DNA of 5,573 bases from Planctomycetota bacterium (GTDB taxonomy: Bacteria; Planctomycetota; B129-G9). Made by a program: the position numbers and the translations under genes. Of this stretch, positions 1 through 5,573 are shown one piece after another (position 1 is the stretch's first letter; the number at the start of each line of letters is the position of its first letter). Below the pieces are notes generated by a model. It was given only the letters and a program-made list of their open reading frames with translations. It was not told where the DNA came from and searched no databases. The DNA is taken from contig JAUXGI010000101.1 in the NCBI GenBank assembly GCA_030622295.1, positions 1 through 5,573 of the forward strand, written 5' to 3'.

Positions 1-470
1 ATCATGTAGCGCGGTCCTATGAGCATCTTGTCGGCGGCTTGCGGGGGATAGGTCGTGAACCGCTCGACTGCGCTGCCGTTTATCAGCAGGTCCGCACCGA
101 ACGCTCTCCCGCCGAGGTCGTCAATCACCGCAACCTTGAGTTTCTTCTCGCGGAACGGGGCGACAAGGCTCCTGTCCGCGTCCGGCGTATCCAGCACCAG
201 GACCGAGACCGACTTGCGCTCCACCATCTCGTCCATCTGCCTTATCTCGTCCAATCGTTCCAGGTCGCGCGGAAGCGTCAGGACCGTGTATCCCTCTTCC
301 ACCACCTTGTCCACGGCGGCGTCGTAATTGCGCATTATGAAATATATGCGCGGCGTCACCCTGCTGCGAACCTGCGACGCAAGAGACAGACAGCGCACGA
401 CATGACCCATGCCGATATCGGCGCTGCCGTCCACGCGAAATGCCACCGCTATTCCATTTGAACTCGCCAT
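1..470 (-). CDS. spsG: SpsG/PseG-type UDP-sugar hydrolase or glycosyltransferase-like protein (3'-truncated by window edge)
   Basis: Reading the minus strand from the ATG at 470 gives an open frame of 156 codons that leaves the window with no stop. The N-terminus carries the family signature at residues 10-29, AFRVDGSADIGMGHVVRCLS. Its His (H23, in IGMGH) corresponds to the His that is catalytic in Campylobacter PseG, which cleaves UDP from UDP-2,4-diacetamido-trideoxy-hexose. Further on are LVLDTPDAD and VAVIDDLGGR, typical of the N-terminal GT-B-like Rossmann domain of SpsG/PseG proteins. Full-length members are about 330-360 residues, so roughly half is visible and the UDP-binding C-terminal domain is not. 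The start overlaps the spsF stop by 22 bp, which suggests translational coupling; no strong Shine-Dalgarno is seen. Likely role (inference): supply of the free hexose to the NeuB-type enzyme upstream. It could instead be an SpsG-like transferase of unknown specificity. Confidence 0.85.
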   Translation of the reverse strand, partial: MASSNGIAVAFRVDGSADIGMGHVVRCLSLASQVRSRVTPRIYFIMRNYDAAVDKVVEEGYTVLTLPRDLERLDEIRQMDEMVERKSVSVLVLDTPDADRSLVAPFREKKLKVAVIDDLGGRAFGADLLINGSAVERFTTYPPQAADKMLIGPRYM

Positions 471-1222
471 GCCTGCAGGTCCGCCTTGTTGATGCCTTTC
501 TGTGCGACGCCGGAGTTTATCCGGACTATCTCGGGATTCGCATCCAGGAACTCGAGCACGTCCGTGTGATGCATATAACGGCCGTCGTCATATACGTTCT
601 CAATGACGGCCTTCACTGCCTCGAAGTCCGCCTGCGTGTCCACGCACAGCCTGTCGGTCGGAAAACGCGGAAACGCGGCATCGCGGAAGCGGTTGATGCT
701 GAACTCTTCCGGATGCGTATAGACGTAATAGGTCACGTGCTCGCGGTCCGCGGTCCTTCGGGCAATCCCGTGGGTCTTGTTCAGCGTGTCCCGCGAGAAG
801 ACCTCGACGTCGTAGCCGCGCGGCAGCGTCCCCGGCACGTCGTTCATCGTATAGTCGCAGCCGCTCGCGGCGTGGTCGTCAACGGTGCGGTCCACGACCG
901 TGGGGCACATCAGCGGGCAGTCCGCCGTTATGCGAACGACACGGTCCGCATCGCAGGCCGCCGCCGCCCCCCGGTACCTGTCGAGCACGTCGAGTTCCGA
1001 GCCGCGGAAAACGCTGCCGCCGAGCCGGCATACGACTTCTTCTATCGCGTCGTCACGCGGCAGGTCCGAGGTTGCAATCACGATGTCGTCAAGCCGCTCG
1101 CAGTACCTCAGTTGCCTGATGAGATATTCCAGCAACGGCCTGCCGAGGACGGGCTTGAGCGCCTTGCCCGGCAGGCGGTCGCTGCCCATGCGTGCCTGGA
1201 CTATCGCCACTGTTCGCGGCAT
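449..1222 (-). CDS. spsF: SpsF-type cytidylyltransferase (nonulosonic acid activation)
   Basis: This is a 257-residue protein, a usual length for the SpsF/COG1861 nucleotidyltransferase family related to CMP-sialate synthetases. The N-terminal nucleotide-binding motif is at residues 9-22 (QARMGSDRLPGKAL). VRITADCPL at 96-104 holds the Asp expected to bind metal. DREHVT at 159-164 and RLCVDTQADFEAV at 191-203 are further family blocks. The expected reaction is CTP plus a nonulosonic acid giving the CMP-sugar and pyrophosphate, in the cytoplasm. The ATG at 1222 follows the radical SAM stop by 3 nt, with a GGTGA Shine-Dalgarno made partly from that stop codon, so the two are probably coupled. 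The frame ends TAG at 449, inside the spsG start region. Placement beside NeuB- and SpsG-type genes supports the activation role; the exact sugar is not known. Confidence 0.9.
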   Translation of the reverse strand: MPRTVAIVQARMGSDRLPGKALKPVLGRPLLEYLIRQLRYCERLDDIVIATSDLPRDDAIEEVVCRLGGSVFRGSELDVLDRYRGAAAACDADRVVRITADCPLMCPTVVDRTVDDHAASGCDYTMNDVPGTLPRGYDVEVFSRDTLNKTHGIARRTADREHVTYYVYTHPEEFSINRFRDAAFPRFPTDRLCVDTQADFEAVKAVIENVYDDGRYMHHTDVLEFLDANPEIVRINSGVAQKGINKADLQAWRVQME

Positions 1223-1225
1223 GTT

Positions 1226-2803
1226 TCACCTGTATGTGCGTCTGTGGAGAAGATTGTATATCCGCCACTCAATCGGGAAACGGTAGAAGCGTCTCTTCAC
1301 GCGCAACTTCGCCATGTGATGGAGCAGACGGAAGAGATATTTCTTCCAGCCCTTTTCCATCTTTGACTTCATGTGTGTCAGCGTGCCGCGCGTTATGTCG
1401 GCCGGGTATGCGGCGGGCAGGTAGAAGACCACCGCGCGCTTCACCAGGTCGACGTATGAGTCCGTTATCCACGGCGCCCACGCCTCCTTTATGTTGTAAT
1501 CGACCCCGCCCCACTCCTCGAGGTCCTTCGGGGGACTGAGGCCCATCTCCTCCGCTTTCGCGTACAGAGGGGTGGACGGGTCCGGGTGGTAGAAGTACAT
1601 CGGTATGAGGCAGTTGGGGTCTATCTCCTTCAACTTCGCTATAAGGTCGAAACTCGCCATCATGTCCTCGCGCTTCTCCCCGGGAAAGCCGAAGACGAAC
1701 GCATAATGTCCCTCCACGCCCATGTAGGCGCATCTCTTCGCGGACTCTATCGCGTCTTCGACCCTGTTGTCCTTGTGTATGATTTCGGAGACGCGCTGCG
1801 AGCCGGTTTCCACGCCGAAAATCAACTGGTCGCAGCCGCTTTCCTTGAGCAGATTGAGTTCATCCTCGGTGTAGCGGCTGAGCATCTCCGAGCGCAGCAG
1901 CGCCCTCCACCTGATACCCAGACGGCGCTCTACCATCAGGCGGCAGATTTCTAAAACACGCCGCTTGTTGACGAAAAACTCGGAATCGGCGAACTGGATA
2001 ATGCGAATACCATAGCGTTTTACAAGGGATTCTACTTCGTCAACGACCCTCTCGGCGGACAGCGCGAACCAGCGCCGCTTGTAAACGAGCGAGATGACGC
2101 AGAAGCCGCAGCGATGCGGGCAGCCCACGCTGGATGTGTAATATATGAACCTCTCGCCGCCGTTCCCGTTCGGCGAGAGATAACGGTTGACATCGACCAG
2201 GTCGTACGGAATCTCGGGAAACTCGTTTATGTCGGCCAGCGGTCTCTCCTCCGTCGAAATGATGGAGCCGTTCCTTCGGAACGTCAGTCCCCTGACCGAT
2301 TCCAGGTTGCGGTCGTTCTGCAGCGTTTCCAGCAGTTCGGGGAATGTGACCTCGCCCTGTCCCCGCACCACCACGTCCACAAGGGGGTGGGCGGCGGTCT
2401 GCTCCGGGAAGAGCGTCGGGTGCCAGCCGCCCCAGACGATGGGGACGTGCGGGGCTTTCCGCCTGACGCACCCCGCCGCGGCAAGACCGCTCCGTATCTG
2501 GTGGCCGCTGAGCGCGCTCACGCCCGCGCACACGCAGTCCCGGAGCAGTTCATCGGCGTCATCCAGGTCGTTGTCGAACCGCAGGTCCACGACGCGCACG
2601 TCATAGCGAGAGCGGTCTATCATGCTCGCCGCCGCCAGCAATGCCAGCGGCGGGAAGTCCGCCGCCTCTTCTATTCCCTCGCCGTGCAGTTTGGGATAGA
2701 ACAGAACGACCTTCGGTTTTGTGCCTTCCACAGCCAATGCTTTAAGTGCTCCGTCGACCTTAACACTGTGGGTTGAATACCGTGTGAGGGCTTTAGTCCG
2801 CAT
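1226..2803 (-). CDS. B12-binding-domain radical SAM protein
   Basis: This is a 525-residue protein with a cobalamin-binding-like Rossmann domain followed by a radical SAM domain. Residues 30-160 hold KVVLFYPK, DFPPLALLAAA, IVWGGWHPTLFPEQ and VVVRGQGEVTFPELL, typical of B12-dependent (class B type) radical SAM enzymes. The usual DxHxxG cobalamin-ligand motif is not seen, so cobalamin may bind without an axial His. The iron-sulfur motif is C228-x3-C232-x2-C235. GVETGSQRV at 330-338 and FGFPGE at 371-376 are standard later blocks. The C-terminus (about 480-525) is very rich in Lys, Arg and aromatics. Substrate and reaction cannot be read from the sequence; relatives methylate unactivated carbons or rearrange carbon skeletons. 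Its place between synthase and cytidylyltransferase suggests a glycan or lipid-carrier modification (inference). The ATG at 2803 has only a weak GGTGA site and its first codons match a repeat core; TTG or GTG near 2731-2737 are alternative starts. Confidence 0.92.
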   Translation of the reverse strand: MRTKALTRYSTHSVKVDGALKALAVEGTKPKVVLFYPKLHGEGIEEAADFPPLALLAAASMIDRSRYDVRVVDLRFDNDLDDADELLRDCVCAGVSALSGHQIRSGLAAAGCVRRKAPHVPIVWGGWHPTLFPEQTAAHPLVDVVVRGQGEVTFPELLETLQNDRNLESVRGLTFRRNGSIISTEERPLADINEFPEIPYDLVDVNRYLSPNGNGGERFIYYTSSVGCPHRCGFCVISLVYKRRWFALSAERVVDEVESLVKRYGIRIIQFADSEFFVNKRRVLEICRLMVERRLGIRWRALLRSEMLSRYTEDELNLLKESGCDQLIFGVETGSQRVSEIIHKDNRVEDAIESAKRCAYMGVEGHYAFVFGFPGEKREDMMASFDLIAKLKEIDPNCLIPMYFYHPDPSTPLYAKAEEMGLSPPKDLEEWGGVDYNIKEAWAPWITDSYVDLVKRAVVFYLPAAYPADITRGTLTHMKSKMEKGWKKYLFRLLHHMAKLRVKRRFYRFPIEWRIYNLLHRRTYR

Positions 2804-2817
2804 TTCTCACCGCGGGC

Positions 2818-2873
2818 TGTAGGGAACGGCCTTAAGGCCGTTCCGGGGGACGGACTAAAGTCCGTCCCCTACA
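2818..2873. repeat. Compound double-palindrome repeat (REP/BIME-like)
   Basis: Two palindromes stand side by side in the neuB-radical SAM gap. The first, 2823-2844, is a perfect 22-bp palindrome with arm GGAACGGCCTT. The second, 2846-2869, has 11-bp arms GGGGACGGACT and AGTCCGTCCCC around a central AA. The pair is bounded by a 7-bp terminal inverted repeat, TGTAGGG at 2818-2824 and CCCTACA at 2867-2873. Neither stem is followed by a T-run on either strand, so an intrinsic terminator is not supported. The layout resembles REP doublets mobilised by REP-associated tyrosine transposases (inference). As RNA it could form two hairpins that stabilise or separate transcript segments. The repeat nature beyond this window cannot be seen here. 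Confidence 0.75.
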
Positions 2874-2933
2874 TCGTGATTCCGCAACAGTGTGTCTGTT
2901 TTTACGGCCCCGAGCGTACTTCTTCTATCTGAT

Positions 2934-3998
2934 TTATTCCGGCAGGATGTCCTCCCATTGCACGCCGTCACCGACGGCGACGGCGCGCCGGGCCTTCCTG
3001 CCGAGAAGCAGGGGGTAGTGCCTCGGCGATATCCCCTGCTTTATGTTTCGCGTGAAGCGCAGCACTCCAATCGACTCGGCGGACAGTGTCTCGCCGGGGG
3101 CGATGTTGCGGCGTGCCCGGATGCTGCGCTTCTCGCACGGGTAAATCTCTTTCTCCAGCGGCGATACTCCCTTGACAGAGCAGCCGAGGATGCGCCCGTA
3201 GCGCTCCTCTGATTTGACGAATTGTTCCTTCTTCTCCCGTGGCCAGGACTCTATCTCACGGATTCCCTCCACCATCCGCGCGAACTCCGATGGCTCCACC
3301 GCGAACGGATGGTCGGGGCCCTTTTCCGTCCTGCTGAGCGTGAAGTGCTTTTCAATGACGTCTCCGCCGACGGCCGTCAGCAGGCGCGGCACGTCCGACA
3401 GGTCCTCGGTGTGGTCCGAAAACCCGCCCGGGCCGCCGAATATCTTCTTCATGGCCGGCACGACGTTCAGGTTACACGCCTCCGGCGGCGTGGGATACGC
3501 GCTGACGCAGTGCAATACCGCCAAATCGCGGCAGCCGCCGCCTTCCAGCCGGCGCACCGCTTCGTCAACCTCGGCCAGAGTGCTGAAGCCGGTCGACATG
3601 ACGACCGGTCTTCCGGTCTTCGCAATGGCCTCCAGCATCGGCAGGTGTGTCACCTCGGCCGACGCCACCTTGAACGCCGCCACGCCGCACTCGTCGAGTT
3701 GTCTGACGCACTCGATGTCAAAGGGCGACACCATGAACTCGACGCCGTATCTTTCGGATTTCGCCCTGAGTTCCGGCAGCCACGCGGTGGGCATCTCGGT
3801 TCGGCGGAGGTATTTCATAAAGTCTATCCGCCCGCCGGGGACATCGACCATGCCGATGTTCGGCGGATACATTTCATCCGCCTTGAAGTGTTGAAACTTC
3901 ACGGCGTCCGCGCCTCCCTCCGCGGCGGCCTGTATCATCTCTTCGGCCTTCTCAAGCGAACCGTCGTGGTTTGTGCCTATTTCGGCGATGACGAACAT
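2934..3998 (-). CDS. neuB: NeuB-type nonulosonic acid synthase (N-acetylneuraminate/legionaminate/pseudaminate synthase family)
   Basis: This is a 354-residue protein with the two domains expected of the family: an N-terminal NeuB TIM barrel and a C-terminal SAF (antifreeze-like) domain, about residues 285-350. Visible active-site blocks are IAEIGTNHDG (4-13, E6), AVKFQ (32-36, K34), FKVASAE (109-115, K110 and E115), LHCVSAYPTP (162-171, Y168), GFSDHT (192-197, H196), IEKHFTL (215-221, H218) and GPDHPF (227-232, D229). Their spacing matches the PEP-, Mn- and sugar-binding residues of Neisseria NeuB. The reaction is condensation of phosphoenolpyruvate with an N-acyl hexosamine or 2,4-diacetamido hexose. 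I chose the ATG at 3998 because the family signature begins there and a GGAGGG site lies just upstream; a longer frame to 4118 would add 40 unrelated residues inside the deacetylase gene. Sialic, legionaminic and pseudaminic specificity cannot be separated by eye; spsF/spsG neighbours favour a diacetamido sugar. Confidence 0.95.
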   Translation of the reverse strand: MFVIAEIGTNHDGSLEKAEEMIQAAAEGGADAVKFQHFKADEMYPPNIGMVDVPGGRIDFMKYLRRTEMPTAWLPELRAKSERYGVEFMVSPFDIECVRQLDECGVAAFKVASAEVTHLPMLEAIAKTGRPVVMSTGFSTLAEVDEAVRRLEGGGCRDLAVLHCVSAYPTPPEACNLNVVPAMKKIFGGPGGFSDHTEDLSDVPRLLTAVGGDVIEKHFTLSRTEKGPDHPFAVEPSEFARMVEGIREIESWPREKKEQFVKSEERYGRILGCSVKGVSPLEKEIYPCEKRSIRARRNIAPGETLSAESIGVLRFTRNIKQGISPRHYPLLLGRKARRAVAVGDGVQWEDILPE

Positions 3999-4001
3999 AC
4001 G

Positions 4002-4007
4002 CCCTCC
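4002..4007 (-). promoter_or_regulatory. Ribosome binding site for neuB
   Basis: On the minus strand GGAGGG ends 3 nt before the ATG at 3998 (core GGAGG at 4 nt). The spacing is short but the match to the 16S tail is good. It supports the shorter start over the in-frame ATG at 4118, which lies inside the deacetylase gene. Confidence 0.7.
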
Positions 4008-4051
4008 GCCGATACGCCTGTTTCCTATATCAAATGTATCACGGCGATCCG

Positions 4052-4735
4052 TCACGGCTGCAGTTCCCTCACCAGGGCAAACGGCTCCACGTAGTTCATG
4101 CCGACCGTGAGCCCCCACGTCTTTGCGATGGTTTCAAGCGCCTCCGGCGAGCGGGGATGCGGATATTCGCGTATCTCGCCCTTGTATGCCTTCATGGCGT
4201 CTATCTTCTTCCCGAAGGTCGCGCTTACATCGATGAATACGTTCGGCGTAAACGCGGTCTCGCCGGCGGGCGCGTACCATTCGGTCGAGGACGGCACAGG
4301 AAAGGAGAGGATGCGCCGGGCCGTCTCGCCCGCCAGTGGTCGAAAGGCGGTTAGTACGGCATCGAAGGTTATCCTGTGGTCAATGCTCAGGTCGTTGCGG
4401 TGATGTGTGTATATGACCTCAGGCTGGATTTCCTCCTTCACGGATTCAATCGCCTTTATGATTCGCAGCCGGGGCACCGTGTCGAACTTGTTGTCGGAGA
4501 AGTCGAAGAAGAATATCTTTTCGATGCCGATGATGCCGGCGGCCTCCATGGCGTTCTGCTTGAGGCTTATCAGTTCGGCGGTGGGCGCCACGCCGTCTTC
4601 CTCGCGGCGGCTGGTTATCCCCTCGCCCAGAAGGATTGTGTAAACGAGGTCGCCCTCCTCGACGTGCCTGGCAATGGTCCCGCCGGGGCCGAGTATTTCA
4701 TCGCCGGGATGTGCTGCCACTACAAGAACGTTCAC
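4052..4735 (-). CDS. PIG-L/LmbE family deacetylase with altered catalytic motif
   Basis: This is a 227-residue protein, typical for zinc-dependent N-deacetylases of the LmbE/PIG-L family that occur in surface-sugar loci. The first motif, residues 7-20, reads AAHPGDEILGPGGT where the family has AHPDDE. The presumed zinc ligands H9 and D12 are kept, but the Asp that acts as general base in MshB-type enzymes is Gly (G11). The second motif, THHRNDLSIDHR (110-121), supplies the third metal-binding His, H120. PSSTEW, PNVFIDVS and REYPHPRSPEAL are later blocks of the sugar-locus subgroup. Expected role: removal of an N-acetyl group from a hexosamine or nonulosonic precursor, possibly before re-acylation; activity is doubtful because of G11. 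The start is GTG at 4735, backed by a strong GGGAGG. The gene begins 38 bp inside the end of wbqC and ends 53 bp before neuB, so it is probably co-transcribed with both. Confidence 0.9.
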   Translation of the reverse strand: MNVLVVAAHPGDEILGPGGTIARHVEEGDLVYTILLGEGITSRREEDGVAPTAELISLKQNAMEAAGIIGIEKIFFFDFSDNKFDTVPRLRIIKAIESVKEEIQPEVIYTHHRNDLSIDHRITFDAVLTAFRPLAGETARRILSFPVPSSTEWYAPAGETAFTPNVFIDVSATFGKKIDAMKAYKGEIREYPHPRSPEALETIAKTWGLTVGMNYVEPFALVRELQP

Positions 4736-5434
4736 GGACTTCCTCCCTGGTTGCGTTTCCCTGAGACATGATTCCGAAACTTTCGTCGCCGCAGTTGAAC
4801 AGCAGGTCTATGGCGGACATATACGGCTGAAAGCCGTCGAATAACTGCGGGTATGCGGGATGGTCGTATTCGTGGTAGTAGAGTTCGATTCCCGCGGCCC
4901 TGAACTCTTCGTCGTCGATGTAGTCACGTCCCAGCGGGCCTGAGACGTAGGTGTCCGCGCCGAGGCGGCTGCAGATGGCAACGAGCAGTCCCTGGCCGCT
5001 CCCCGTGACGCCGAGTTCCGAGGCGAGTTCGAATCCGCACTCGACCTTCAGTTCGGCCGCCAGGAAATCCGTTACCGCATGGTTCAGGTCAAGCAGGAAC
5101 TCATGGCGTCTGTTCAGGATTCGCTCGATGGGGGGAAATACCGCTGAAAGTACGGCGCCCTGCGGTACCACTGCCGGATGGAGCAGATATGTTTACGCCG
5201 CCACTGAAAAGAGTTGTCGATGCGCGCATCTTTTATGAGTTGCCTGCCGCCGCCGTGTGCGACGGGCACGCTGAGCCACATCCAGCCCTGCGCGGTCTTG
5301 ATTTTGTTGCGGTTTTCCCAGTCCCGAGAGGAATACTGCACGCTGTCAAGATAGACCATGACATCGCACAGCGACATGCGCTGGACGTAGTTCATGGCGG
5401 GCATGTAGCGGGGTTGGCTGATCATCAAGTTCAA
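4698..5434 (-). pseudogene. wbqC: WbqC family protein, frameshifted at a G6 tract
   Basis: Two adjacent minus-strand frames together make one WbqC-like protein of about 245 residues, close to the family's usual length. The first part, from 5434 to the break, begins MNLMISQPRYMPAMNYVQRM, matching the MKxxIxQPxxxP start of the family, and includes DSVQYSSRDWENRNKIKT. The second part holds TGSGQGLLVAICSRLGADTY, SGPLGRDYIDDEEF, YHEYDHPAYPQ and MSAIDLLFNCGDES, all family blocks. The frames meet at a run of six G (plus strand 5130-5135); one more base would give YFPPIERILN in a single frame. Without it the first part stops after 106 residues at 5114. The start is TTG at 5434 with GGGAG 7 nt upstream; an in-frame ATG at 5425 is less well placed. 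WbqC proteins occur in O-antigen loci; an acyl or aminoacyl tailoring role has been proposed but is unproven. The break may be a sequencing or assembly error, a true pseudogene, or slippage. Confidence 0.87.
4742..4747 (-). promoter_or_regulatory. Ribosome binding site for the deacetylase GTG start
   Basis: On the minus strand GGGAGG lies 6 nt before the GTG at 4735-4733. This strong site fixes the non-ATG start and lies within the last codons of the wbqC gene, allowing independent initiation even if wbqC translation stops early at its frameshift. Confidence 0.75.
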
Positions 5435-5441
5435 GACGTTT

Positions 5442-5446
5442 CTCCC
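5442..5446 (-). promoter_or_regulatory. Ribosome binding site for the wbqC TTG start
   Basis: On the minus strand GGGAG lies 7 nt before the TTG at 5434-5432. The spacing is optimal for TTG and too long (16 nt) for the downstream ATG at 5425, so it decides the start. Confidence 0.65.
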
Positions 5447-5479
5447 GGCGGCCTTTCCCGGTGGCCCCTGAGGCGGATC

Positions 5480-5573
5480 GGCGAGGGGGTCAGGAGTTTA
5501 TCCCGACGAAGGAGGGGCTGAGGAGGAGCCCCGACTTGTCGGGGCGACGGGAAAGGGTCTGACTCCCCGAGCC
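5480..5573. repeat. Long imperfect inverted repeat with central palindrome, reaching the window edge
   Basis: The left arm starts GGCGAGGGGGTCAG (5480-5493) and continues through TTTATCCCGACG. The right arm, read on the minus strand from 5573, starts GGCTCGGGGAGTCAG and continues through CCTTTCCCGTCG, so the two arms pair imperfectly over about 28 bp. Between them is a tighter palindrome at 5528-5545, arms GCCCCGAC and GTCGGGGC around TT. No T-run follows, so it does not look like an intrinsic terminator. No coding frame with recognisable content covers 5435-5573. It lies just upstream of the wbqC start and is probably a REP- or MITE-like repeat marking the upstream boundary of the cassette; whether it ends at 5573 cannot be seen. 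Any promoter for the cassette would have to lie here or outside the window; none is evident. Confidence 0.55.

Noticed and set aside
440..1366. Plus-strand open frame of 308 codons opposite spsF and the end of the radical SAM gene
   Set aside because: It lies antisense to a gene with clear family motifs, its translation shows no recognisable domain, and long antisense frames are expected in GC-rich DNA.
2114..2776. Plus-strand open frame of 220 codons opposite the radical SAM gene
   Set aside because: It is antisense to the cobalamin and radical SAM motifs, with no domain or ribosome site of note.
2818..2873. Intrinsic terminator between neuB and the radical SAM gene
   Set aside because: The stems are strong, but no T-run follows on either strand and the downstream gene is oriented as an operon member.
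3999..4051. Internal promoter in the AT-richer gap between the deacetylase and neuB
   Set aside because: A GATATA-like -10 can be picked out, but no convincing -35 is present at proper spacing; not supportable by eye.
3222..4094. Plus-strand open frame of 290 codons opposite neuB
   Set aside because: It is the mirror of a strongly supported NeuB-type gene, is rich in His/Arg and has no motif of its own.
3999..4118. Longer neuB start at the ATG at 4118
   Set aside because: The extra 40 residues have no family similarity and lie mostly over the deacetylase C-terminus; the ATG at 3998 starts right at the conserved IAEIG block with a GGAGGG site.
5435..5573. N-terminal extension or separate small gene upstream of wbqC
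   Set aside because: The frames here have no recognisable content, and the region is taken up by the inverted repeat; the TTG start with its ribosome site explains the gene.
1..5573. CRISPR array, tRNA or rRNA genes
   Set aside because: No regularly spaced direct repeats, and no tRNA- or rRNA-like sequence, was seen.

Overview
The window is a GC-rich stretch (by eye near 60 % GC) of what looks like an uncultured environmental bacterium. No taxonomic marker gene is present. The dense, short-spaced layout and the palindromic intergenic repeats fit metagenome-derived lineages such as planctomycete-like or other PVC-type bacteria, but that placement is a low-confidence inference.

All supportable genes lie on the minus strand and read right to left as one cassette: a WbqC-family gene broken by a frameshift (5434-4698), a PIG-L/LmbE-type deacetylase (4735-4052), a NeuB-type nonulosonic acid synthase (3998-2934), a B12-binding-domain radical SAM protein (2803-1226), an SpsF-type cytidylyltransferase (1222-449), and the first 156 codons of an SpsG/PseG-type protein (470-1) that runs off the left edge. 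Spacing is tight: overlaps of 38 and 22 bp, gaps of 3 and 53 bp, and one 130-bp gap (2804-2933) that holds a compact double palindrome. The far right end (5435-5573) has no gene but holds a long imperfect inverted repeat that reaches the window edge.

The NeuB, SpsF and SpsG members match the SpsE-SpsF-SpsG set of Bacillus spore-coat polysaccharide loci and the PseI/PseF/PseG (or legionaminic) logic. A UDP-sugar hydrolase releases a free hexose, a NeuB-type enzyme condenses it with phosphoenolpyruvate to a nine-carbon sugar acid, and a cytidylyltransferase activates it with CMP. The LmbE-type deacetylase and the WbqC protein are common neighbours in surface-glycan loci and probably tailor the sugar or its N-acyl groups. 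The radical SAM protein between synthase and cytidylyltransferase is the least expected member and may add an unusual modification.

Points most worth a second look are the embedded radical SAM enzyme, the loss of the usual catalytic Asp in the deacetylase (AHPGDE instead of AHPDDE), the G6-tract frameshift in wbqC, the two palindromic repeat elements, and the uncertain N-terminus of the radical SAM gene, whose first codons match the repeat core.
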